DNA from: Siphonodentalium dalli
Lineage: Eukaryota; Mollusca; Scaphopoda; Gadilida; Siphonodentaliidae
DNA: 64,000 nt
Direction of reading: 5' to 3'
Assembly: GCA_032622095.1 (NCBI GenBank)
Contig: CP136066.1
Coordinates: 9,141,784 to 9,205,783 of the forward strand
Shown: one piece after another, positions 1 to 13,832 of the stretch
Layout of the letters: every line of letters starts with the position of its first letter
Position numbering within the stretch: position 1 is the first letter of the stretch
Translations under genes and position numbers: made by a program
The notes under the pieces: generated by a model
Seen by the model: only the letters and a program-made list of their open reading frames with translations
What the model was told of the DNA's origin: nothing
Databases searched by the model: none

Positions 1-289
1 AACATTTAGCCAAGGGACTTTTACAATTCCACGGTTCTATCTCATAACTTGGTGAGGGTGTTTTTTAATGTCAATCGTTAGATTGTCCCGTGACAGATCT
101 GGCAAATTAGAATCTACTCTAATACGGTTGAGAAATTGAGTGGTTAATACTGACTGAAAGCATTTATTTGATGCAATTTAACAATTCCGCAGGCGTAAAC
201 TGATGAGCGTACTAATACTTCAGGGCAGTTTTTATAATGCAAAATGTCAGTTGGTGTGTGACGTTGATTTTCGTCAATGATGTACATAC

Positions 290-403
290 TGGTGTCACAT
301 GCTGTACCAGCGCCTCCGCTCGACGACCAGCCGTCCATGCAACTGCACGTACCATCATCTGTATCACAACAACCGTGTTCGCAATCCACTGACTCGCATA
401 CAT
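290..403 (-). CDS. EGF exon, array copy 1
   Basis: This is the most 3' copy visible in transcript order. Its donor is GTATGT rather than the usual GTAAGC, still a valid GT donor. The downstream intron leaves the window. Confidence 0.85.
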
Positions 404-945
404 CTGGATGAGTGAATTATTGAGATATTAGATTGGATTCTTTCCTACGTAAATGAATGGGAATAATGCTTATCGAATTGTCATGACTTTTTGGATGAAT
501 ACATTCATATATAGCTTTACAAGACATCGCGATATTATAGCTCATCCACATAGCGTCCCAAGAGTGCGTTATCATGTTAATTGTTAGATGGTCCATTGAT
601 GGCGCCGGCAAATAAGATACTGCTCTAATTTTATTGCACCGCTATTATATTTCGCTAACATTTAGCCAATGGACTTTTACAATTCCACGGTTCTATCTTA
701 TAACTTGGTAAGTGTGTTTTCTAATGTCAATCGTTAGATTGTCCCGTGACAGCTCTGGAAAATTAGAACCTACAATAATATGGTTGAGAAATCGAGTGGT
801 TAGTACTGCCTGAAAGCATTTATTTGATGCAATTTAACAATTCCGCATGCGTAAAATGGTGAGTGTACATATACCTCAGGGCAGTGTTTATAATGGAAAA
901 TGTCAGTTGGTGTGTGACGTTGATTTTCGTCAATGATGTGCTTAC

Positions 946-1059
946 TGGTGTCACATGCTGTACCCGCGCCACCGCTCGAGGACCAGCCGTCCATGCAACT
1001 GCACGTACCATCATCTGTATCACAACAACCGTGTTCGCAATCCACTGACTCGCATACAT
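946..1059 (-). CDS. EGF exon, array copy 2
   Basis: Consensus module with donor GTAAGC and acceptor ccag; 114 bp, open throughout. Confidence 0.87.
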
Positions 1060-1600
1060 CTGGATGAGTGAATAATTGAGATATTAGATTGATTCTTTCC
1101 TACGTAAATGAATGGGAACAATGACTATCAAATTGTCAAGACTTTTCTCATTAACACACTCATATATAGCTTCACAAGACATCGCGATAATATAGCTCTT
1201 CCACATAGCGTTTCAAGAGTGCGTTATAATGTTAATTGTTAGATGGTCCATTGATGGCGCCGGCAAATAAGATACTGCTCTAATTTTATTGCACCGCTAT
1301 TATATTTCGCTAACATTTAGCCAATGGACTTTTACAATTCCACGGTTCTATCTTATAACTTGGTAAGTGTGTTTTCTAATGTCAATCGTTAGATTGTACC
1401 GTGACAGTTCTGGAAAATTAGAACCTACAATAATATGGTTGAGAAATCGAGTGGTTAGTACTGCCTGAAAGCATTTATTTGATGCAATTTAACAATTCCG
1501 CAGGCGTAAAATGGTGAGCGTACATATACTTCAGGGCAGTTTTTATAATGCAAAATGTCAGTTGGTGTGTGACGTTGATTTTCGTCAATGATGTGCTTAC

Positions 1601-1714
1601 TGGTGTCACATGCTGTACCCGTGCCACCGCTCGAGGACCAGCCGTCCATGCAACTGCACGTACCATCATCTGTATCACAACAACCGTGTTCGCAATCCAC
1701 TGACTCGCATACAT
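1601..1714 (-). CDS. EGF exon, array copy 3
   Basis: The loop before the last Cys reads GGTGT (Ala32 to Thr). Copies 6, 9 and 17 share this, which marks a subfamily. Confidence 0.87.
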
Positions 1715-2255
1715 CTGGATGAGTGAATTATTGAGATATTAGATTGATTCTTTCCTACGTAAATGAATGGGAACAATGACTATCGAATTGTCAAGACTTT
1801 TCTCATTAACACACTCATATATATCTTCACAAGACATCGCGATAATATACCTCTTCCACATAGCGTTTCAAGAGTGCGTTATAATGTTAATTGTTAGATG
1901 GTCCATGAATGGCGCCGGCAAATAAGGAACTGCTCTAATTTTATTCCACCGCTATTATATTTCGCTAACATTTAGCCAATGGACTTTTACAATTCCACGG
2001 TTCTATCTTATAACTTGTTAAGTGTGTTTTCTAATGTCAATCGTTAGATTGTCCCGTGACAGCTCTGGAAAATTAGAACCTACAATAATATGGTTGAGAA
2101 ATCGAGTGGTTAGTACTGCCTGAAAGCATTTATTTGATGCAATTTAACAATTCCGCAGGCGTAAAATGGTGAGCGTACATGTACTTCAGGGCAGTTTTTA
2201 TAATGCAAAATGTCAGTTGGTGTGTGACGTTGATTTTCGTCAATGATGTGCTTAC

Positions 2256-2369
2256 TGGTGTCACATGCTGTACCCGCGCCTCCGCTCGAGGACCAGCCGT
2301 CCATGCAACTGCACGTACCATCATCTGTATCACAACAACCGTGTTCGCAATCCACTGACTCGCATACAT
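2256..2369 (-). CDS. EGF exon, array copy 4
   Basis: Consensus protein with intact splice sites. The unit has gcctcc instead of gccacc in the loop, a silent change. Confidence 0.87.
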
Positions 2370-2910
2370 CTGGATGAGTGAATAATTGAGATATTAGATT
2401 GATTCTTTCCTACGTAAATGAATGGGAACAATGACTATCAAATTGTTAAGGCTTTTCTCATTAACACACTCATATATAGCTTCACAAGACATCGCGATAA
2501 TATAACTCTTCCACATAGCGTTTCAAGAGTTCGTTATCATGTTAATTGTTAGATGGTCCATTGATGGCGCCGGCAAATAAGATACTGCTCTAATTTTATT
2601 GCACCGCTATTATATTTCGCTAACATTTAGCCAATGGACTTTTACAATTCCACGGTTCTATCTTATAACTTGGTAAGTGTGTTTTCTAATGTCAATCGTT
2701 AGATTGTCCCGTGACAGCTCTGGAAAATTAGAACCTACAATAATATGGTTGAGAAATCGAGTGGTTAGTACTGCCTGAAAGCATTTATTTGATGCAATTT
2801 AACAATTCCGCATGCGTAAAATGGTGAGCGTACATATACCTCAGGGCAGTGTTTATAATGGAAAATGTCAGTTGGTGTGTGACGTTGATTTTCGTCAATG
2901 ATGTGCTTAC

Positions 2911-3024
2911 TGGTGTCACATGCTGTACCCGCGCCACCGCTCGAGGACCAGCCGTCCATGCAACTGCACGTACCATCATCTGTATCACAACAACCGTGTT
3001 CGCAATCCATTGACTCGCATACAT
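2911..3024 (-). CDS. EGF exon, array copy 5
   Basis: Val6 is replaced by Met (codon ATG), unique among the copies. The upstream intron is about 9 bp longer, with a ttctatata insertion. Confidence 0.86.
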
Positions 3025-3574
3025 CTGGATGAGTGAATTATTAAGATATTAGATTGGATTCTTTCCTACGTAAATGAATGGGAACAATGACTATCGAATT
3101 GTCAAGACTTTTCTCATTAACACACTCATATATAGCTTCACAAGACATCGCGATAATATAGCTCTTCCACATATCGTTTCAAGAGTGCGTTATAATGTTA
3201 ATTGTTACATGGTCCATTGGTGGCGCCGGCAAATAAGATACTGCTCTAATTTTATTGCAACGCTATTATATTTCTATATATCGCTAACATTTAGCCAAGG
3301 GACTTTTACAATTCCACGGTTCTATCTTATAACTTGGTAAGTGTGTTTTCTAATGTCAATCGTTAGATTGTACCGTGACAGTTCTGGAAAATTAGAACCT
3401 ACAATAATATGGTTGAGAAATCGAGTGGTTAGTACTGCCTGAAAGCATTTATTTGATGCAACTTAACAATTCCGCAGGCGTAAAATGGTGAGCGTACATA
3501 TACTTCAGGGCAGTTTTTATAATGCAAAATGTCAGTTGGTGTGTGACGTTGATTTTCGTCAATGATGTGCTTAC

Positions 3575-3688
3575 TGGTGTCACATGCTGTACCCGTGCCA
3601 CCGCTCGAGGACCAGCCGTCCATGCAACTGCACGTACCATCATCTGTATCACAACAACCGTGTTCGCAATCCACTGACTCGCATACAT
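3575..3688 (-). CDS. EGF exon, array copy 6
   Basis: GGTGT loop variant (Ala32 to Thr), otherwise consensus. Closely resembles copy 3. Confidence 0.87.
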
Positions 3689-4230
3689 CTGGATGAGTGA
3701 ATTATTGAGATATTAGATTGATTCTTTCCAACGTAAATGAATGGGAACAATGACTATCGAATTGTCAAGACTTTTCTCATTAACACACTCATATATATCT
3801 TCACAAGACATCGCGATAATATACCTCTTCCACATAGCGTTTCAAGAGTGCGTTATAATGTTAATTGTTAGATGGTCCATGAATGGCGCCGGCAAATAAG
3901 GAACTGCTCTAATTTTATTCCACCGCTATTATATTTCGCTAACATTTAGCCAATGGACTTTTACAATTCCACGGTTCTATCTTATAACTTGGTAAGTGTG
4001 TTTTCTAATGTCAATCGTTAGATTGTCCCGTGACAGCTCTGCAAAATTAGAACCTACAATAATATGGTTGAGAAATCGAGTGGTTAGCAACGGCCTGAAA
4101 GCATTTATTTGATGCAATTTAACAATTCCGCAGGCGTAAAATGGTGAGCGTACATATACTTCAGGGCAGTGTTTATAATGCAAAATGTCAGTTGGTGTGT
4201 GACGTTGATTTTCGTCAATGATGTGCTTAC

Positions 4231-4344
4231 TGGTGTCACATGCTGTACCCGCGCCACCGCTCGAGGACCAGCCGTCCATGCAACTGCACGTACCATCATC
4301 TGTATCACAACAACCGTGTTCGCAATCCACTGACTCGCATACAT
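4231..4344 (-). CDS. EGF exon, array copy 7
   Basis: Consensus protein. A small change in the following intron (gcaacggcc near 4087) extends the exon's open frame well into that intron; the donor GTAAGC is intact. Confidence 0.87.
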
Positions 4345-4890
4345 CTGGATGAGTGAATAATTGAGATATTAGATTGATTCTTTCCTACGTAAATGAATGG
4401 GAACAATGACTATCAAATTGTCAAGACTTTTCTCATTAACACACTCATATATAGCTTCACAAGACATCGCGATAATATAGCTCTTCCACATAGCGTTTCA
4501 AGAGTGCGTTATAATGTTAATTGTTAGATGGTCCATTGGTGGCGCCGGCAAATAAGATACTGCTCTAATTTTATTGCACCGCTATTATATTTCTATATAT
4601 CGCTAACATTTAGCCAAGGGACTTTTACAATTCCACGGTTCTATCTCATAACATGGTGAGGGTGTTTTCTAATGTCAATCGTTAGATTGTCCTGTGACAG
4701 CTCTGGCAAATTAGAACCTACTCTTATACGGTTGAGAAATCGAGTGGTTAATACGGACTGAAAGCATTTATTTGATGCAATTTAACAATTCCGCAGGCGT
4801 AAAATGATGAGCGTACTAATACTTCAGGGCAGTTTTTATAATGCAAAATGTCAGTTGGTGTTTGACGTTGATTTTCGTCAATGTGCTTAC

Positions 4891-5004
4891 TGGTGTCACA
4901 TGCTGTACCCGCGCCTCCGCTCGAGGACCAGCCGTCCATGCAACTGCACGTACCATCATCTGTATCACAACAACCGTGTTCGCAATCCACTGACTCGCAT
5001 ACAT
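4891..5004 (-). CDS. EGF exon, array copy 8
   Basis: Consensus protein. The intron lacks one ATG triplet just after the donor (gtaagcacattgac), and the donor is retained. Confidence 0.86.
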
Positions 5005-5546
5005 CTGGATGAGTGAATTATTGAGATATTAGATTGGATTCTTTCCTACGTAAATGAATGGGAATAATGCATATCGAATTGTCATGACTTTTCGGATGAA
5101 TACACTCATATACAGCTTCACAAGACATCACAATATTATAGCTCATCCACATAGCGTCCCAAGAGTGCGTTATCATGTTAATTGTTAGATGGTCCATTGA
5201 TGGCGCCGGCAAATAAGATACTGCTCTAATTTTATTGCACCGCTATTATATTTCGCTAACATTTAGCCAATGGACTTTTACAATTCCACGGTTCTATCTT
5301 ATAACTTGGTAAGTGTGTTTTCTAATGTCAATCGTTAGATTGTACCGTGACAGTTCTGGAAAATTAGAACCTACAATAATATGGTTGAGAAATCGAGTGG
5401 TTAGTACTGCCTGAAAGCATTTATTTGATGCAATTTAACAATTCCGCAGGCGTAAAATGGTGAGCGTACATATACTTCAGGGCAGTTTTTATAATGCAAA
5501 ATGTCAGTTGGTGTGTGACGTTGATTTTCGTCAATGATGTGCTTAC

Positions 5547-5660
5547 TGGTGTCACATGCTGTACCCGTGCCACCGCTCGAGGACCAGCCGTCCATGCAAC
5601 TGCACGTACCATCATCTGTATCACAACAACCGTGTTCGCAATCCACTGACTCGCATACAT
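5547..5660 (-). CDS. EGF exon, array copy 9 (first exon of duplicated block)
   Basis: GGTGT loop variant. It is duplicated as copy 17, 5129 bp away. Confidence 0.87.
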
Positions 5661-6201
5661 CTGGATGAGTGAATTATTGAGATATTAGATTGATTCTTTC
5701 CTACGTAAATGAATGGGAACAATGACTATCGAATTGTCAAGACTTTTCTCATTAACACACTCATATATATCTTCACAAGACATCGCGATAATATACCTCT
5801 TCCACATAGTGTTTCAAGAGTGCGTTATCATGTTAATTGTTAGATGGTCCATGAATGGCGCCGGCAAATAAGGAACTGCTCTAATTTTATTCCACCGCTA
5901 TTATATTTCGCTAACATTTAGCCAATGGACTTTTACAATTCCACGGTTCTATCTTATAACTTGGTAAGTGTGTTTTCTAATGTCAATCGTTAGATTCTCC
6001 CGTGACAGCTCTGGAAAATTAGAACCTACAATAATATGGTTGAGAAATCGAGTGGTTAGTACTGCCTGAAAGCATTTATTTGATGCAATTTAACAATTCC
6101 GCAGGCGTAAAATGGTGAGCGTACATATACTTCAGGGCAGTGTTTATAATGCAAAATGTCAGTTGGTGTGTGACGTTGATTTTCGTCAATGATGTGCTTA
6201 C

Positions 6202-6315
6202 TGGTGTCACATGCTGTACCCGCGCCACCGCTCGAGGACCAGCCGTCCATGCAACTGCACGTACCATCATCTGTATCACAACAACCGTGTTCGCAATCCA
6301 CTGACTCGCATACAT
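6202..6315 (-). CDS. EGF exon, array copy 10
   Basis: Consensus protein. The adjoining intron has the rare gattctcc and ggcgcccgc variants, which recur at copy 18 and prove the block duplication. Confidence 0.87.
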
Positions 6316-6856
6316 CTGGATGAGTGAATAATTGAGATATTAGATTGATTCTTTCCTACGTAAATGAATGGGAACAATGACTATCAAATTGTCAAGACTT
6401 TTCTCATTAACACACTCATATATAGCTTCACAAGACATCGCGATAATATAGCTCTTCCACATAGCGTTTCAAGAGTGCGTTATAATGTTAATTGTTAGAT
6501 GGTCCATTGATGGCGCCCGCAAATAAGATACTGCTCTAATTTTATTGCACCGCTATTATATTTCGCTAACATTTAGCCAAGGGACTTTTACAATTCCACG
6601 GTTCTATCTCATAACTTGGTGAGGGTGTTTTTTAATGTCAATCGTTAGATTGTCCCGTGACAGCTCTGGCAAATTAGAATCTACTCTAATACGGTTGAGA
6701 AATCGAGTGGTTAATACTGACTGAAAGCATTTATTTGATGCAATTTAACAATTCCGCAGGCGTAAACTGATGAGCGTACTAATACTTCAGGGCAGTTTTT
6801 ATAATGCAAAATGTCAGTTGGTGTGTGACGTTGATTTTCGTCAATGATGTACTTAC

Positions 6857-6970
6857 TGGTGTCACATGCTGTACCCGCGCCTCCGCTCGACGACCAGCCG
6901 TCCATGCAACTGCACGTACCATCATCTGTATCACAACAACCGTGTTCGCAATCCACTGACTCGCATACAT
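6857..6970 (-). CDS. EGF exon, array copy 11
   Basis: Consensus protein. Belongs to the subfamily with ctcgacgacc in the exon and donor GTAAGT. Duplicated as copy 19. Confidence 0.87.
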
Positions 6971-7512
6971 CTGGATGAGTGAATTATTGAGATATTTGAT
7001 TGGATTCTTTCCTACGTAAATGAATGGGAATAATGCTTATCGAATTGTCATGACTTTTTGAATGAATACATTCATATATAGCTTTACAAGACATCGCGAT
7101 ATTATAGCTCATCCACATAGCGTCCCAAGAGTGCGTTATCATGTTAATTGTTAGATGGTCCATTGATGGCGCCGGCAAATAAGATACTGCTCTAATTTTA
7201 TTGCACCGCTATTATATTTCGCTAACATTTAGCCAATGGACTTTTACAATTCCACGGTTCTATCTTATAACTTGGTAAGTGTGTTTTCTAATGTCAATCG
7301 TTAGATTGTCCCGTGACAGCTCTGGAAAATTAGAACCTACAATAATATGGTTGAGAAATCGAGTGGTTAGTACTGCCTGAAAGCATTTATTTGATGCAAT
7401 TTAACAATTCCGCATGCGTAAAATGGTGAGCGTACATATACCTCAGGGCAGTGTTTATAATGGAAAATGTCAGTTGGTGTGTAACGTTGATTTTCGTCAA
7501 TGATGTGCTTAC

Positions 7513-7626
7513 TGGTGTCACATGCTGTACCCGCGCCACCGCTCGAGGACCAGCCGTCCATGCAACTGCACGTACCATCATCTGTATCACAACAACCGTG
7601 TTCGCAATCCACTGACTCGCATACAT
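7513..7626 (-). CDS. EGF exon, array copy 12
   Basis: Consensus protein with donor GTAAGC. Duplicated as copy 20. Confidence 0.87.
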
Positions 7627-8167
7627 CTGGATGAGTGAATAATTGAGATATTAGATTGATTCTTTCCTACGTAAATGAATGGGAACAATGACTATCAAAT
7701 TGTCAAGACTTTTCTCATTAACACACTCATATATAGCTTCACAAGACATCGCGATAATATAGCTCTTCCACATAGCGTTTCAAGAGTGCATTATAATGTT
7801 AATTGTTAGATGGTCCATTGATGGCGCCGGCAAATAAGATACTGCTCTAATTTTATTGCACCGCTATTATATTTCGCTAACATTTAGCCAAGGCACTTTT
7901 ACAATTCCACGGTTCTATCTCATAACTTGGTGAGGGTGTTTTTTAATGTCAATCGTTAGATTGTCCCGTGACAGATCTGGCAAATTAGAATCTACTCTAA
8001 TACGGTTGAGAAATTGAGTGGTTAATACTGACTGAAAGCATTTATTTGATGCAATTTAACAATTCCGCAGGCGTAAACTGATGAGCGTACTAATACTTCA
8101 GGGCAGTTTTTATAATGCAAAATGTCAGTTGGTGTGTGACGTTGATTTTCGTCAATGTTGTACTTAC

Positions 8168-8281
8168 TGGTGTCACATGCTGTACCAGCGCCTCCGCTCG
8201 ACGACCAGCCGTCCATGCAACTGCACGTACCATCATCTGTATCACAACAACCGTGTTCGCAATCCACTGACTCGCATACAT
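8168..8281 (-). CDS. EGF exon, array copy 13
   Basis: Consensus protein, donor GTAAGT followed by acaac. Closely similar to copy 1 and its flanks. Duplicated as copy 21. Confidence 0.86.
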
Positions 8282-8703
8282 CTGGATGAGTGAATTATTG
8301 AGATATTAGATTGGATTCTTTCCTACGTAAATGAATGGGAATAATGCTTATCGAATTGTCATGACTTTTTGGATGAATACATTCATATATAGCTTTACAA
8401 GACATCGCGATATTATAGCTCATCCACATAGCGTCCCAAGAGTGCGTTATCATGTTAATTGTTAGATGGTCCATTGATGGCGCCGGCAAATAAGATACTG
8501 CTCTAATTTTATTGCACCGCTATTATATTTCGCTAACATTTAGCCAATGGACTTTTACAATTCCACGGTTCTATCTTATAACTTGGTAAGTGTGTTTTCT
8601 AATGTCAATCGTTAGATTGTCCCGTGACAGCTCTGGAAAATGAGAACCTACAATAATATGGTTGAGAAATCGAGTGGTTAGTACTGCCTGAAAGCATTTA
8701 TTT

Positions 8704-8812
8704 TCACATGCTGTACCCGCGCCACCGCTCGAGGACCAGCCGTCCATGCAACTGCACGTACCATCATCTGTATAACAACAACCGTGTTCGCAATCCACTG
8801 AGTCGCATACAT
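8704..8812 (-). pseudogene. EGF exon, array copy 14, splice donor deleted
   Basis: About 125 bp is missing between the intron motif gcatttattt and tcacatgctg. The deletion removes the last five exon bases, the GT donor and the first part of the intron. The module stays open up to Cys36 and then reads into intron sequence (E-N-K-C-F-Q...) for about 40 codons before a stop. The Asp14-to-Tyr and Glu4-to-Asp variants are present. The exon is either skipped (phase 1-1, so skipping keeps frame) or uses a cryptic donor. Its twin is copy 22. Confidence 0.8.
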
Positions 8813-9368
8813 CTGGATGAGTGAATTATTGAGAAATTCGATTGGATTCTTTTCTACGTAAATGAATGGGAACAATGACTATCGAAGTGTCAAGACTTTT
8901 CTGATGAATACACTCATATATACCGGTAGCTGTACAAGACATCGCGATAATATAACTCTTCCACATAGCGTTTCAAGAGTGCGTTATAATGTTAATTGTT
9001 AGATGGTCAATTGATGGCGCCGGCAAATAAGATACTGCTCTAATTTTATTGCACCGCTATTATATTTCTATATTTCGCTAACATTTAGCCAATGGACTTT
9101 TACAATTCCACGGTTCTATCTCATAACTTGGTGAGGGTGTTTTCTAATGTCAATCGTTAGATTGTCCCGTGACAGCTCTGGCAAATTAGAATCTACTCTA
9201 ATACGGTTGAGAAATCGAGTGGTTAATACTGACTGAAAGCATTTATTTGATGCAATTTAACAATTCCGCAGGCGTAAACTGATGAGCGTACTAATATTTC
9301 AGGGCAGTTTTTATAATGCAAAATGTCAGTTGGTGTGTGACGTTGATTTTCGTCAATGATGGGCTTAC

Positions 9369-9482
9369 TAGTGTCACATGCTGTACCCGCGCCTCCGCTC
9401 GAGGACCAGCCATCCATGCAACTGCACGTACCATCATCTGTATCACAACAACCGTGTTCGCAATCCACTGACTCGCATACAT
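9369..9482 (-). CDS. EGF exon, array copy 15
   Basis: The last Thr codon is ACT instead of ACC, silent; donor GTAAGC. Duplicated as copy 23. Confidence 0.87.
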
Positions 9483-10023
9483 CTGGATGAGTGAATTATT
9501 GAGATATTAGATTGGATTCTTTCCTACGTAAATGAATGGGAACAATGACTATCAAATTGTCAAGACTTTTATCATGAATACACTCATATATAGCTTCACA
9601 AGACATCGCGATAATATAGCTCTTCCACATAGCGTTTCAAGAGTGCGTTATAATGTTAATTGTTAGATGGTCCATTAATGGCGCCGGCAAATAAGAAACT
9701 GCTCTAATTTTATTCCACTGCTATTATATTTCGCTAACATTTAGCCAAGGGACTTTTCAATTCCACGGTTCTATCTCATAACTTGGTGAGGGTGTTTTCT
9801 AATGTCAAACGTTAGATTGTCCCGTGACAGCTCTGGAAAATTAGAACCTACAATAATATGGTTGAGAAATCGAGTGGTTAGTACTGCCTGAAAGCATTTA
9901 TTTGATGCAATTTAACAATTCCGCAGGCGTAAAATGGTCAGCGTACATATACTTCAGGGCAGTTTTAATAATGCAAAATGTCAGTTGGTGTTTGACGTTG
10001 ATTTTCGTCAATGATGTACTTAC

Positions 10024-10137
10024 TGGTGTCACATGCTGTACCCGCGCCTCCGCTCGAGGACCAGCCGACCATGCAACTGCACGTACCATCATCTGTATCA
10101 CAACAACCGTGTTCGCAATCCACTGACTCGCATACAT
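10024..10137 (-). CDS. EGF exon, array copy 16
   Basis: Asp24 after the C-S-C-M motif is changed to Val (ATG GTC GGC). Shared only with its twin, copy 24. Donor GTAAGT. Confidence 0.86.
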
Positions 10138-10675
10138 CTGGATGATTGAATTATTGAGATATTAGATTGGATTCTTTCCTACGTAAATGAATGGGAATAA
10201 TGCATATCGAATTGTCATGACTTTTCGGATGAATAAATTCATATATAGCTTTACGATCGCGATATTATATCTCATCCACATAGCGTCCCGAGAGTGCGTT
10301 ATCATGTTAATTGTTAGATGGTCCATTGGTGGCGCCGGCAGATAAGATACTGCTCTAATTTTATTGCACCGCTATTATATTTCGCTAACATTTAGCCAAT
10401 GGACTTTTACAATTCCACGATTCTATCTTATAACTAGGTAAGTGTGTTTTCTAATGTCAATCGTTTGATTGTACCGTGACAGCTCTGGACAATTAGAACC
10501 TACAATAATATGGTTGAGAAATCGAGTGGTTAGTACTGCCTGAAAGCATTTATTTGATGCAATTTAACAATTCCGCAGGCGTAAAATGGTGAGCGTACAT
10601 ATACTTCAGGGCAGTTTTTATAATGCAAAATGTCAGTTGGTGTGTGACGTTGATTTTCGTCAATGATGTGCTTAC

Positions 10676-10789
10676 TGGTGTCACATGCTGTACCCGTGCC
10701 ACCGCTCGAGGACCAGCCGTCCATGCAACTGCACGTACCATCATCTGTATCACAACAACCGTGTTCGCAATCCACTGACTCGCATACAT
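10676..10789 (-). CDS. EGF exon, array copy 17
   Basis: Twin of copy 9 (GGTGT loop); opens the second copy of the 5129-bp block. Confidence 0.87.
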
Positions 10790-11330
10790 CTGGATGAGTG
10801 AATTATTGAGATATTAGATTGATTCTTTCCTACGTAAATGAATGGGAACAATGACTATCGAATTGTCAAGACTTTTCTCATTAACACACTCATATATATC
10901 TTCACAAGACATCGCGATAATATACCTCTTCCACATAGTGTTTCAAGAGTGCGTTATCATGTTAATTGTTAGATGGTCCATGAATGGCGCCGGCAAATAA
11001 GGAACTGCTCTAATTTTATTCCACCGCTATTATATTTCGCTAACATTTAGCCAATGGACTTTTACAATTCCACGGTTCTATCTTATAACTTGGTAAGTGT
11101 GTTTTCTAATGTCAATCGTTAGATTCTCCCGTGACAGCTCTGGAAAATTAGAACCTACAATAATATGGTTGAGAAATCGAGTGGTTAGTACTGCCTGAAA
11201 GCATTTATTTGATGCAATTTAACAATTCCGCAGGCGTAAAATGGTGAGCGTACATATACTTCAGGGCAGTGTTTATAATGCAAAATGTCAGTTGGTGTGT
11301 GACGTTGATTTTCGTCAATGATGTGCTTAC

Positions 11331-11444
11331 TGGTGTCACATGCTGTACCCGCGCCACCGCTCGAGGACCAGCCGTCCATGCAACTGCACGTACCATCATC
11401 TGTATCACAACAACCGTGTTCGCAATCCACTGACTCGCATACAT
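11331..11444 (-). CDS. EGF exon, array copy 18
   Basis: Twin of copy 10, with the same rare intron variants. Confidence 0.87.
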
Positions 11445-11985
11445 CTGGATGAGTGAATAATTGAGATATTAGATTGATTCTTTCCTACGTAAATGAATGG
11501 GAACAATGACTATCAAATTGTCAAGACTTTTCTCATTAACACACTCATATATAGCTTCACAAGACATCGCGATAATATAGCTCTTCCACATAGCGTTTCA
11601 AGAGTGCGTTATAATGTTAATTGTTAGATGGTCCATTGATGGCGCCCGCAAATAAGATACTGCTCTAATTTTATTGCACCGCTATTATATTTCGCTAACA
11701 TTTAGCCAAGGGACTTTTACAATTCCACGGTTCTATCTCATAACTTGGTGAGGGTGTTTTTTAATGTCAATCGTTAGATTGTCCCGTGACAGCTCTGGCA
11801 AATTAGAATCTACTCTAATACGGTTGAGAAATCGAGTGGTTAATACTGACTGAAAGCATTTATTTGATGCAATTTAACAATTCCGCAGGCGTAAACTGAT
11901 GAGCGTACTAATACTTCAGGGCAGTTTTTATAATGCAAAATGTCAGTTGGTGTGTGACGTTGATTTTCGTCAATGATGTACTTAC

Positions 11986-12099
11986 TGGTGTCACATGCTG
12001 TACCCGCGCCTCCGCTCGACGACCAGCCGTCCATGCAACTGCACGTACCATCATCTGTATCACAACAACCGTGTTCGCAATCCACTGACTCGCATACAT
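11986..12099 (-). CDS. EGF exon, array copy 19
   Basis: Twin of copy 11. Confidence 0.87.
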
Positions 12100-12641
12100 C
12101 TGGATGAGTGAATTATTGAGATATTTGATTGGATTCTTTCCTACGTAAATGAATGGGAATAATGCTTATCGAATTGTCATGACTTTTTGAATGAATACAT
12201 TCATATATAGCTTTACAAGACATCGCGATATTATAGCTCATCCACATAGCGTCCCAAGAGTGCGTTATCATGTTAATTGTTAGATGGTCCATTGATGGCG
12301 CCGGCAAATAAGATACTGCTCTAATTTTATTGCACCGCTATTATATTTCGCTAACATTTAGCCAATGGACTTTTACAATTCCACGGTTCTATCTTATAAC
12401 TTGGTAAGTGTGTTTTCTAATGTCAATCGTTAGATTGTCCCGTGACAGCTCTGGAAAATTAGAACCTACAATAATATGGTTGAGAAATCGAGTGGTTAGT
12501 ACTGCCTGAAAGCATTTATTTGATGCAATTTAACAATTCCGCATGCGTAAAATGGTGAGCGTACATATACCTCAGGGCAGTGTTTATAATGGAAAATGTC
12601 AGTTGGTGTGTAACGTTGATTTTCGTCAATGATGTGCTTAC

Positions 12642-12755
12642 TGGTGTCACATGCTGTACCCGCGCCACCGCTCGAGGACCAGCCGTCCATGCAACTGCAC
12701 GTACCATCATCTGTATCACAACAACCGTGTTCGCAATCCACTGACTCGCATACAT
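12642..12755 (-). CDS. EGF exon, array copy 20
   Basis: Twin of copy 12. Confidence 0.87.
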
Positions 12756-13296
12756 CTGGATGAGTGAATAATTGAGATATTAGATTGATTCTTTCCTACG
12801 TAAATGAATGGGAACAATGACTATCAAATTGTCAAGACTTTTCTCATTAACACACTCATATATAGCTTCACAAGACATCGCGATAATATAGCTCTTCCAC
12901 ATAGCGTTTCAAGAGTGCATTATAATGTTAATTGTTAGATGGTCCATTGATGGCGCCGGCAAATAAGATACTGCTCTAATTTTATTGCACCGCTATTATA
13001 TTTCGCTAACATTTAGCCAAGGCACTTTTACAATTCCACGGTTCTATCTCATAACTTGGTGAGGGTGTTTTTTAATGTCAATCGTTAGATTGTCCCGTGA
13101 CAGATCTGGCAAATTAGAATCTACTCTAATACGGTTGAGAAATTGAGTGGTTAATACTGACTGAAAGCATTTATTTGATGCAATTTAACAATTCCGCAGG
13201 CGTAAACTGATGAGCGTACTAATACTTCAGGGCAGTTTTTATAATGCAAAATGTCAGTTGGTGTGTGACGTTGATTTTCGTCAATGTTGTACTTAC

Positions 13297-13410
13297 TGGT
13301 GTCACATGCTGTACCAGCGCCTCCGCTCGACGACCAGCCGTCCATGCAACTGCACGTACCATCATCTGTATCACAACAACCGTGTTCGCAATCCACTGAC
13401 TCGCATACAT
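13297..13410 (-). CDS. EGF exon, array copy 21
   Basis: Twin of copy 13. Confidence 0.86.
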
Positions 13411-13832
13411 CTGGATGAGTGAATTATTGAGATATTAGATTGGATTCTTTCCTACGTAAATGAATGGGAATAATGCTTATCGAATTGTCATGACTTTTTG
13501 GATGAATACATTCATATATAGCTTTACAAGACATCGCGATATTATAGCTCATCCACATAGCGTCCCAAGAGTGCGTTATCATGTTAATTGTTAGATGGTC
13601 CATTGATGGCGCCGGCAAATAAGATACTGCTCTAATTTTATTGCACCGCTATTATATTTCGCTAACATTTAGCCAATGGACTTTTACAATTCCACGGTTC
13701 TATCTTATAACTTGGTAAGTGTGTTTTCTAATGTCAATCGTTAGATTGTCCCGTGACAGCTCTGGAAAATGAGAACCTACAATAATATGGTTGAGAAATC
13801 GAGTGGTTAGTACTGCCTGAAAGCATTTATTT

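Noticed and set aside
417-611. Recurring 64-codon ORF M-P-A-P-S-M-D-H-L in the introns
   Set aside because: Present only in a subset of units and broken by indels in the others; lies in the intron and matches no known domain.
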